From NCBI GenBank assembly GCA_964573145.1, contig CAZNIM010000004.1, positions 1-37,030 of the forward strand: 37,030 nucleotides of DNA, read 5' to 3'. The notes under the pieces were generated by a model. It saw only the letters and a program-made list of their open reading frames with translations, was not told the DNA's origin and did no database searches. The DNA comes from PWPS01 sp964573145. Lineage in GTDB: Bacteria; Patescibacteriota; Minisyncoccia; Minisyncoccales; PWPS01. This document shows positions 30,796 to 37,030 of this stretch, one piece after another. Made by a program: the position numbers and the translations under genes. How positions within the stretch are numbered: position 1 is the stretch's first letter; the number at the start of each line of letters is the position of its first letter.

Positions 30796-30820
30796 AGTAA
30801 ATAAAATCGAAAATTAAAAT

Positions 30821-31546
30821 ATGAATTGTTACCGAAAAATAACCGATTTTTTTCCCGATTTTCTAAAAAAATCTTCCTCGGAATCGGACTTGAAACGAAA
30901 GTCTCGTCACTTGGATTATTTTGAAAAATGGCTCAATCTGGTTGAAAAATCAGAAATTAAACCACAAAACTTAACCGTTTGCGATTTGGAGGATTATAAA
31001 AAATTTTTACTGAAAACGAAGAAGGTAAAAAAATCGACACTTAAGCAATACCTGGCAACCGTTAGATTTTTTCTTGAATTCTTAACCTCCATCAACATCG
31101 ATTGTCCCCCTCCTGAAAATGCACGCTTCGAGAAGAAAAAAGAGAGTGAAATACAAATAGTAGTAAATTATTATTTTGAAACCAAGGGAATAACCTTGGA
31201 AAAGTTAAAAGTTGATACTCGCAAAAAGAAGATTATATATTCTCGACACACCAAACCCGCCAAAGACCTTTTGGAATTAGCCGGTAATTCGGAAGATGCA
31301 AAACGAGCAATTAAAAAAGTCTCTTTATGGGCCAAGTCGAGAAACTTGGACTATACACTGGAAACGGTTCTTAAAAAGTGGATGGAACTGGACAGTCTGA
31401 AACCGAAAGAAAAAGAAAAAAAACCTTTTTACAAAGGGGATCGAATGGTAAAGTCAAGGGGTAAGTGGCACGTAATCGACGCGGAGGGTGAATGGTTCGA
31501 ATTCGCCGGTGACGAAGAAGAAATTGAATGGAAAGAGGTAGATTAA
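30821..31546 (+). CDS. Xer-like core-binding domain protein without catalytic domain
   Basis: Residues about 8-105 form a tyrosine-recombinase SAM-like core-binding domain (HLDYFEKWLNLVEKSEI, LTVCDLEDYKKFLLKTKK and STLKQYLATVRFFLEFL). The catalytic domain that should follow is absent: there is no RxxEL, HxLR or nucleophile Tyr context. Instead there is a different module: SEDAKRAIKKVSLWAKSRNL and ETVLKKWMEL, then a basic linker and a small Trp-rich end (GKWHVIDAEGEWFEFAG). The length and clean start and stop argue against a broken gene. It may bind DNA or modulate Xer recombination. It lies 25 bases after the 94-residue gene and 14 before fmt. Confidence 0.7.
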   Translation: MNCYRKITDFFPDFLKKSSSESDLKRKSRHLDYFEKWLNLVEKSEIKPQNLTVCDLEDYKKFLLKTKKVKKSTLKQYLATVRFFLEFLTSINIDCPPPENARFEKKKESEIQIVVNYYFETKGITLEKLKVDTRKKKIIYSRHTKPAKDLLELAGNSEDAKRAIKKVSLWAKSRNLDYTLETVLKKWMELDSLKPKEKEKKPFYKGDRMVKSRGKWHVIDAEGEWFEFAGDEEEIEWKEVD

Positions 31547-31560
31547 ATAAAATCAATCAA

Positions 31561-32469
31561 ATGCATATAACATTTGCGGGAACTCCCCGCTTTTCAAAAT
31601 TAGTCTTGAAAGAGCTGATTAAAGAAGGAGTTTCGATAAGTTCCGTCGTTACTCGTGAAGATAAGAAAAAAGGACGTGGTCAAAAATTAACCCCCTCACC
31701 GGTTAAAAAAGAGGCGCTGGAAAATAATATTCCGGTTTTTTATAATTTATCGGAAATAATCGACAAAACCGACTTGGTTCTGGTCGCCGGATACGGAAAT
31801 ATAATCGATTCGGAAACATTGAAAAAACCGGCTCACGGATTTTTAAATGTCCACCCCTCCCTACTCCCCAAATACAGGGGCCCGACCCCGCTTCAAAGCG
31901 CAATTTTGTCCGGAGACGAAGAAACCGGAGTATCGATAATCGTGATGGATGAAAAGATTGATCACGGACCGATACTAATTCAAGAAAAAATGAAAATAAA
32001 CCGAGCGGACTATCCCGAGCTGGAAAAAAAGACGGCGATTATCGGAGGTCGCCTTTTATCGAAAGCGATACCTACTTGGGTTAAGGGTGAAATGGAACCG
32101 ACTCCTCAAGATCACCAGTCGGCCACCGAAACCGAACTACTATCAAAAGAAGACGGAGAGATCGATTGGTCCGAAAGTGCTAAAAAGATAGAAAGAATGG
32201 TTAGAGCTTATAAGCCGTGGCCGGGAAGCTACACTTATCTTCGCGGGAAAAGATTAAACATAAAAAAAGCCGAAGCCCGGGTTCAAGGCTCCGACCACCC
32301 TTCCGGCCCCGTCGGAAAAACTTTCTTGGCTACCAATTCGGAAATTGCAGTACAGACGGGAAAAGATTACCTGGTTATTAAAAGATTACAACCGGAAGGA
32401 AAAAAAGAGGCCGAAGTTTCCGATTTTCTCCGAGGTAATATCGATGTTATCGGAGAGATTCTGGGTTAA
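31561..32469 (+). CDS. fmt: Methionyl-tRNA formyltransferase
   Basis: Fmt formylates initiator Met-tRNA. From the ATG at 31561 the 302 residues begin MHITFAGTPRFSKLVL, the usual Fmt N-terminus. An upstream ATG at 31528 would overlap the previous gene and add an unrelated 11 residues. The hydrolase core has the key Asn/His loop NVHPSLLPKYRGPTPLQSAI, and GDEETGVSI follows; the C-terminal OB-fold domain is present. The last 23 bases overlap tsaC on the opposite strand. Confidence 0.95.
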   Translation: MHITFAGTPRFSKLVLKELIKEGVSISSVVTREDKKKGRGQKLTPSPVKKEALENNIPVFYNLSEIIDKTDLVLVAGYGNIIDSETLKKPAHGFLNVHPSLLPKYRGPTPLQSAILSGDEETGVSIIVMDEKIDHGPILIQEKMKINRADYPELEKKTAIIGGRLLSKAIPTWVKGEMEPTPQDHQSATETELLSKEDGEIDWSESAKKIERMVRAYKPWPGSYTYLRGKRLNIKKAEARVQGSDHPSGPVGKTFLATNSEIAVQTGKDYLVIKRLQPEGKKEAEVSDFLRGNIDVIGEILG

Positions 32470-33019
32470 CCGCCCCTTCTCTCAAAACTTGAATTTCTCC
32501 ATTTAAATAACTAATCAGGGTTGAGGGATCCGACTCCATTTTTCCTTCATCAACATAAAAATCGACTCTTTCTCCAAAATAATCAAAAGCTTTATCGATG
32601 GTCACTGCCGGCTTCTTTCCTTCCGGATTGGCGCTGGGAGCGACTATCGGCCCGACTTCGTCGATAAGATTTCTTAAATCTCTTCTTTCTGGAATCCGAA
32701 AAGCGATTGTCCCCCCTCCGCGATGAATATGTGGATACTTGGAGCACTCCAAAACAACACTTAACTTGGCCGGCCACAAAGCGGATATCTTCCGAGGAAC
32801 TTCAAGCTCGAAAAAGGTTCTCAATTGGCTTTCAGAAGCCACCAGAACGATCATCGGCTTTTTTCTGTCCCTTTCCCTGATATCATATATATCTTCAACT
32901 ATTCGTGGCGAGAGAGCCGTTCCAACCAATCCATAAATCGTATCGGTCGGCAAAACGGCAATCTTATTTCTTTTTAGAAGATCGGTCACCTCTTTCTTTT
33001 TAATTGAATCAAATATCAT
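32447..33019 (-). CDS. tsaC: L-threonylcarbamoyladenylate synthase (TsaC/Sua5 family)
   Basis: The enzyme makes threonylcarbamoyl-AMP for t6A37 in ANN-decoding tRNAs. The YrdC fold shows PTDTIYGL (24-31), RERDRKKPMIVLV and APSANPEGKKPAV. At 190 residues it is the short TsaC form without the Sua5 C-terminal domain. It is the last gene of the mscS-to-tsaC run, four bases after galU. Its product is the precursor for the modification that the MtaB at 8324 would extend. Confidence 0.93.
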   Translation of the reverse strand: MIFDSIKKKEVTDLLKRNKIAVLPTDTIYGLVGTALSPRIVEDIYDIRERDRKKPMIVLVASESQLRTFFELEVPRKISALWPAKLSVVLECSKYPHIHRGGGTIAFRIPERRDLRNLIDEVGPIVAPSANPEGKKPAVTIDKAFDYFGERVDFYVDEGKMESDPSTLISYLNGEIQVLREGAVNPESLR

Positions 33020-33023
33020 CCGA

Positions 33024-33905
33024 TTAAGATCCGAATTTTTCTTTTAGGTATTTTTCGAACTCTTTTCCGATATCTTCTCTCTTCAAGGCGAATTCGACCG
33101 ATGTCTTTAAGTATCTGAGAGGATCACCGGTAGTATGCCAAGTTCCTTCTATCGGCTGACCCAAAATCTTTTTTCCTTCTTGAGCCAAATCGTTAACTAT
33201 ATCCATAACCCACAACTCACCATCCTTTCCGGGTGGAGTCTCTTTGGCTTTTTCAACAACCTCGTAATCAAAAACGAATCTACCGAATTGAGCCATGTTC
33301 GACGGAGCTTTGCTCGCCGGTAATTTTTCATATCCGGCTTCAATTTCATAATTTTTTTCTTCATTTTTATACTTAACCGTCCCGTACCTTTCCACCTCTT
33401 CATCGGGAACTCTTTGGACTCCCAAGACAGCGGTCGGCCTCTCCTTTTCAAAAACCCTGATCAGTTGCTCGGTAACCGGAGTCTCCGATATCGTTAAGTC
33501 GTCACCGAACATATAAACGAAAGCTTCATCATCATCGATAAGCGGAGCGGCGCACAAAATCGGAGTTGCGTTTCCGTAAGGATAATCCTTGTGTTGTCGC
33601 ACATAGGCAAAATTGGCCATTTTCGGAATATTTTTTATCTTCTCCAATCTGTCCAACTTTCCCGATTCTTTCAGTTCGTACTCCAGCTCGGAATTGCTGT
33701 CAAAATGGTCCTCCATCGGCATCTGTCCCGCCCTGGTCACGATTATGATATCTTCAATTCCCGAATTTACCGCCTCTTCAACGAGGTGATGAATAATCGG
33801 CTTGTCGACTATCGGCAGCATCTCTTTGGGTTGATTTTTTGTAGCCGGAAGAAATCTGGTTCCGTAACCGGCGGCGGCAATAACCGCTTTTTTAATTTTT
33901 CTCAT
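33024..33905 (-). CDS. galU: UTP--glucose-1-phosphate uridylyltransferase
   Basis: GalU makes UDP-glucose. The nucleotidyl-transferase start is VIAAAGYGTRFLPATKNQPK with EMLPIVDKPI. The middle shows the YGTVKYK and SNMAQFGRFVFDYE blocks, and the end GTWHTTGDPLRYLKT is typical of GalU. At 293 residues it is full length. The start overlaps the PgeF-like gene by 14 bases. UDP-glucose would feed surface glycan synthesis; no glycosyltransferase cluster is in the window. Confidence 0.96.
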   Translation of the reverse strand: MRKIKKAVIAAAGYGTRFLPATKNQPKEMLPIVDKPIIHHLVEEAVNSGIEDIIIVTRAGQMPMEDHFDSNSELEYELKESGKLDRLEKIKNIPKMANFAYVRQHKDYPYGNATPILCAAPLIDDDEAFVYMFGDDLTISETPVTEQLIRVFEKERPTAVLGVQRVPDEEVERYGTVKYKNEEKNYEIEAGYEKLPASKAPSNMAQFGRFVFDYEVVEKAKETPPGKDGELWVMDIVNDLAQEGKKILGQPIEGTWHTTGDPLRYLKTSVEFALKREDIGKEFEKYLKEKFGS

Positions 33906-34533
33906 AATTTTTTATTTCGGGTGTTATAACTCCCAACATTACTTTTAATTTTTTATCCCTTCTGTAGGAGAAGCGATCCCGACTACAGAAAGTGCATTCT
34001 TTTGAAGTCCGAATATTTCTTACACCTTTTGTTTTTAATTTATTTTTTGCGACTTTTTTTAAATTTAAAAAAGATTCTTCTTTCTGTAAAATTGAATCTT
34101 CAAAATCGGAAAACTTATCAACCAACTCTTTCCCTACCCGATAGTGACAAACCCCGATTGCCGGTCCGATGAAAACCGATAAGTTGTCGAGATTCTCCAC
34201 CTCGGAAATTTTATCCAGACCCTCTTCTACAATTCCTTTATCGAGTCCGCGCCATCCGGCATGAAAAATAGCTGTCAAATTATCGGAATAAAAATAAATC
34301 GGCAAACAATCGGCAACCGTCACTCCCAGAGCTATATCATCGGTGGTAAAAACTCCGTCGGCGGTTATCTTTTTATCTTTATCTCCGCGCCCGACTCGAA
34401 CGACTCTTTTACCGTGCTCCAGTTCGGGGATTATTATCTCCCTTATCCCCTTTTTTTCTAAAAATTTCTCTTTATTCTCTTTACTCTTCATCGAGCCATC
34501 GGCAACCGTGGACAGGTATGTTCCTTTAATCAT
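33892..34533 (-). CDS. pgeF: PgeF/YfiH (LACC1-type) family protein
   Basis: This 213-residue protein has the three zinc and catalytic residues H40 (ELEHGKRV), C76 (VADCLPIY) and H91 (HAGWRGL), plus IGPAIGVCHYRVG and the C-terminal CTFCSRDRFSYRRD. E. coli YfiH/PgeF removes wrongly incorporated serine-containing peptidoglycan precursors; LACC1-type relatives act on purine nucleosides. The cell-wall setting of this genome fits the editing role, but the sequence cannot decide. It overlaps spoIIM by four bases and galU by 14. Confidence 0.92.
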   Translation of the reverse strand: MIKGTYLSTVADGSMKSKENKEKFLEKKGIREIIIPELEHGKRVVRVGRGDKDKKITADGVFTTDDIALGVTVADCLPIYFYSDNLTAIFHAGWRGLDKGIVEEGLDKISEVENLDNLSVFIGPAIGVCHYRVGKELVDKFSDFEDSILQKEESFLNLKKVAKNKLKTKGVRNIRTSKECTFCSRDRFSYRRDKKLKVMLGVITPEIKNYEKN

Positions 34534-35135
34534 AAAAGAAAGATCAAAAAGGTCTCAATTAGAGCGGCAATAAGAAGAAGCGGGAGTACAATTTTAAAAA
34601 ATCCGGTCAGTGCCAATTTGAACTCATCTTTAATCTTGGAGTTAAACTCCATTCTTCTTAAATTTTTCAAGTTCAAAACTCCCCTCTTTGTTTCGTCGTA
34701 ACCGACCTCCCCCAAACCAAATCCGAACCCCGATCCGATAAAGAGAGCCGGCAGCTCAAATATTCCGTGGGGCGCTAAGACTAAAAAGAGCCCCAAAAGT
34801 CCCATTACCGGATAGGCTTGCTGAGCAACGAGACCGATCACGAATCCATTTATCGCTAAAAAAAGAAAAGTAAAGATTCCGAAAAAGATTCCCAAAATCA
34901 TTCCGATAAAAATCTTCACCGTATTGTTTATAAAGATAAAAGAAAATATAAAAAACGGACCCACTTGGGTTAAAAAAGAAAATTCTTCCGCCATTCGGCT
35001 AAAGAAAATCTCCGCTTCCGTACTGCGAAAATGCCCGAAATAAAATCCGGCGATCGAAAACAGAAAAAAGATCAGAGCGGCAGTCCAAGAGTAACCCTTA
35101 ACTTTTTTTGAAATTTCAAAATTATTCGAAGTCAT
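34530..35135 (-). CDS. SpoIIM-family membrane protein
   Basis: This 201-residue membrane protein has about five helices. The family signature APHGIFELPALFIGSGFGFG lies in the third quarter, matching SpoIIM/DUF95 (HGxxElPA). In spore formers SpoIIM works with SpoIID/P peptidoglycan hydrolases, but many non-sporulating bacteria have relatives of unknown role. No sporulation gene is in the window. It lies nine bases after the antiporter gene and overlaps pgeF by four. Confidence 0.88.
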   Translation of the reverse strand: MTSNNFEISKKVKGYSWTAALIFFLFSIAGFYFGHFRSTEAEIFFSRMAEEFSFLTQVGPFFIFSFIFINNTVKIFIGMILGIFFGIFTFLFLAINGFVIGLVAQQAYPVMGLLGLFLVLAPHGIFELPALFIGSGFGFGLGEVGYDETKRGVLNLKNLRRMEFNSKIKDEFKLALTGFFKIVLPLLLIAALIETFLIFLL

Positions 35136-35144
35136 AAGCTCAAT

Positions 35145-36866
35145 TCAATTATCCTTCAATAGTTCGAGGTCGATATCTTTTAGTTCGGCAAGTCTGTCCA
35201 GATTAAATTCGGGGTCGATAATACTTCCCAGATACTGTCCGGAAACAAAATGAGGAAGAAGAACGTAATCGACTCCTTCATCATAAAGCTCAAGAGCCTC
35301 CCGCTTCGTCTCCGCTCGAACTATTACCTTAATCTCCTCTTTTGCTCTTTTCAATCTTCTTATCAGATCAAGGTTGTCTTTAAGATTCGGACTGGTCGAT
35401 ATCACCACCTTCGTTTCAGTCAGATTTATATGATCGAATATATGCGGGTCGGTTATGTCCGAAAAGATATGTTTAACCCCTCTCTTTTTCAGATCATCGA
35501 TAATCAGAGGGTCGAAGTCGATAACCATCAGATCATTGGGGTCGAGATAATTCATCACCCCTTCCCCGGTCCGATGAGCCCCGATTAAAATAATCGGCTT
35601 TGACATATCCACATCGCTCTCTTCGTCCTCAATGGTTATCTCTTTCTCAAAAAAGGAAAGCGGCCGTGATATGTAAGGAAATATCTTTTCAGCGTAGAGA
35701 ATCAAGTAAGTGGAAGCCGTTATCGTCACCACTCCGACTGCGGCAATCAGTGCAAAGACATCCTCGGATATGTGACCCAGGGAAAGTCCCAAGGTGGCAA
35801 AGATCATACTGAACTCCGAAATTTGAGCAACCGTTACCCCGGTCAAAAAATTGGTTCTCTTTTTATAACCGATCGTCTTCATAATAAGCATTACGATTAT
35901 CGGATTTCCTATCAAGACAAAAAGGGAGAATATCAGAATCGGAACTATCAATCCTCCGATATCGGAAACGGCCATCAGAGAACCGAGTATTGCAAAAAAT
36001 ATTAAAATGAAGAAATCTCTGAGTGGCTGTATCTTGCTCGCTATGTGGTATTTTTGAGAAGAGTTGGCTAAAGCGACTCCGCCGAGAAAACCAGCTATCT
36101 CAATCGAAAATCCAGCCATCTTAACCACTACCGCAAAAAATAGAAGCCAAGCCAAGCTAACTAAAAATAGAAGCTCTTGAGAATGAGCTATCTTTCTAAA
36201 GATGTAAGGAAAGACGGTTCTTCCCAAAGCCATCATTACCCCGAAAAGAACAACTCCTCCAAAAATTATGCCGGCTACCGAGCCGATTCCGACATCGGCT
36301 CCCGCTCCCAAAGCATTCAAAGATATCAAAATCAATATGACCACTATATCCTGAACCAGAAGCAGTCCGATTGCCGCCCTGCCGTGTAGGCTGTTAAGAG
36401 ATCCTTTATCGGAGAGAAGCTTAACTATTATAACGGTGGAAGAAAAAGTCAAAGCGATAGCGATATATCCGGCGTAAACAAGCTGAAATCCAAAAATTAA
36501 ATGAGCTATCAAGAATCCACCGACGGCCGTAAAAAGGACCTGACCCAGCCCGATCGCCAACGAAGTTTTACCGACCTTCTTAATCGATCTGTAATCCATC
36601 TCCAGGCCGACTAAAAAGAGAAGAAACATCACTCCCAAATTGGAGAAAAACTCAAGCGCCTCTCTCTCGGCCAAATCAAAAAATCCGAGAGCTCCGATAA
36701 TCAATCCGGTAATCAGATAAGCCAAAATCAAGGGTTGCTTGAATTTTTTTAAAACCACTCCCAAAAAGGCGGCCAAAACCAAGATAGCCGCTAATTCGAC
36801 CAAAAGTGGGTCAGAAACAAAAATAGAACTATTAAAAAATTCTCTTATCGTAGTTAATAGATTCAT
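35145..36866 (-). CDS. Kef-type monovalent cation:proton antiporter (CPA2) with TrkA-N domain
   Basis: The 573-residue protein has about 12 membrane helices over residues 1-390, with family blocks LILAYLITGLIIG, LGVMFLLFLVGLEMD and LTFSSTVIIVKLL. A cytoplasmic TrkA-N Rossmann domain follows (PIILIGAHRTGEGVM, then VIDFDPLIIDDLKKRG). It probably exchanges K+ or Na+ for H+. A GTG at 36869 would add one Met and overlap the mscS stop; the ATG at 36866 is preferred. No TrkA-C domain is evident. Confidence 0.9.
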   Translation of the reverse strand: MNLLTTIREFFNSSIFVSDPLLVELAAILVLAAFLGVVLKKFKQPLILAYLITGLIIGALGFFDLAEREALEFFSNLGVMFLLFLVGLEMDYRSIKKVGKTSLAIGLGQVLFTAVGGFLIAHLIFGFQLVYAGYIAIALTFSSTVIIVKLLSDKGSLNSLHGRAAIGLLLVQDIVVILILISLNALGAGADVGIGSVAGIIFGGVVLFGVMMALGRTVFPYIFRKIAHSQELLFLVSLAWLLFFAVVVKMAGFSIEIAGFLGGVALANSSQKYHIASKIQPLRDFFILIFFAILGSLMAVSDIGGLIVPILIFSLFVLIGNPIIVMLIMKTIGYKKRTNFLTGVTVAQISEFSMIFATLGLSLGHISEDVFALIAAVGVVTITASTYLILYAEKIFPYISRPLSFFEKEITIEDEESDVDMSKPIILIGAHRTGEGVMNYLDPNDLMVIDFDPLIIDDLKKRGVKHIFSDITDPHIFDHINLTETKVVISTSPNLKDNLDLIRRLKRAKEEIKVIVRAETKREALELYDEGVDYVLLPHFVSGQYLGSIIDPEFNLDRLAELKDIDLELLKDN

Positions 36867-36868
36867 CA

Positions 36869-37030
36869 CTAATTATTTTTAAAAAGATGAACCGTTCTGG
36901 TCGGGAAAGCCATCTCTATCTTTTCTTCTTTGAACCGCTTTTTAATCTCCAAAAGAACTTCCTGATGAATATTTCTGAAGTCGATAAAAGTGGAAGATAA
37001 AACGTAATAAGAAACTTCGAATTCGAGAGC
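36869..37030 (-). CDS. Mechanosensitive channel MscS family, C-terminal part (cut by window edge)
   Basis: The last 53 codons of a minus-strand gene enter from the right edge. The visible end reads EFEVSYYVLSSTFIDFRNIH, then EIKKRFKEEKIEMAFPTRTV and HLFKNN, ending in TAG (36871-36869). The FxEExIEMAFPTRTVHL ending is typical of the C-terminal vestibule domain of MscS channels. Its stop overlaps the region of the antiporter start, so the two are co-transcribed. Confidence 0.8.
   Translation of the reverse strand, partial: ALEFEVSYYVLSSTFIDFRNIHQEVLLEIKKRFKEEKIEMAFPTRTVHLFKNN

Noticed and set aside
30821..31546. Reading the Xer-like protein as an integrase remnant of a mobile element
   Set aside because: No direct repeats, tRNA target, phage genes or base-composition change around it; the frame is intact and followed closely by fmt.
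1..37030. CRISPR array, transposon ends, riboswitch or rRNA
   Set aside because: No regularly spaced long repeats, transposase genes, terminal inverted repeats or recognisable riboswitch cores were seen on either strand.

Overview
The window looks like a slice of the chromosome of a Patescibacteria (Candidate Phyla Radiation) bacterium, probably on the Parcubacteria/Paceibacteria side. This is inferred from the sequence alone. The genome is AT-rich and very compact, most neighbours overlap or sit within about 10 bases, and several proteins are shorter than usual (HrcA, an aspartyl-tRNA synthetase without the GAD insertion). MraY and FtsW carry divergent motifs, and some conserved-looking small proteins have no obvious function. 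TGA ends many reading frames, so the standard bacterial code applies. Shine-Dalgarno sites are mostly weak; many starts sit in an A-rich context. I see no transposase, CRISPR array, prophage or rRNA.

Layout. (1) 53-3850, plus: a membrane protein with a HEFWH metalloprotease motif, a HAD-like hydrolase, a small membrane protein and an ABC exporter pair. (2) 3851-10620, plus: heat-shock block hrcA-grpE-dnaK-dnaJ behind a CIRCE operator that overlaps its promoter, then tRNA-Lys(UUU), an archaeal/CDKAL1-type MtaB methylthiotransferase that probably modifies this tRNA class, an unknown 307-residue protein and a 51-residue CxxC protein. (3) 10675-13892, plus: ctpA, rplI, pyrG. (4) 13875-15485: strand switch with rpmA and a Xer recombinase on the minus strand. 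A 28-bp dif-like site (11-6-11) lies in the recombinase leader behind a perfect consensus promoter.

(5) 15528-24598, minus: a tight nine-gene run, in transcription order a receiver-only response regulator, aspS, dacA, mraY, murD, ftsW, murG, gltX and a small secreted helical protein. (6) 24697-29575, minus: trigger factor, YjbQ-family protein, a polyprenyl synthase, a small acidic membrane protein, murC and thpR. (7) 29754-32469, plus: a MEMO/LigB-like protein, a small unknown, a Xer-like core-binding domain protein without a catalytic domain, and fmt. (8) 32447-37030, minus: in transcription order mscS (cut by the window edge), a Kef-type antiporter, a SpoIIM-family protein, a PgeF/YfiH protein, galU and tsaC.

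Together the genes cover peptidoglycan precursor synthesis and editing, protein folding, translation, and tRNA modification (TsaC for t6A, MtaB for ms2t6A, with a tRNA-Lys(UUU) present). Genes on both sides of the dif-like site mostly point towards it, as expected if the replication terminus lies here. The most interesting observations are the dif/Xer arrangement, the tRNA-Lys/MtaB pairing, the catalytically empty Xer-like protein, and UUCG-capped hairpins placed just ahead of start codons.
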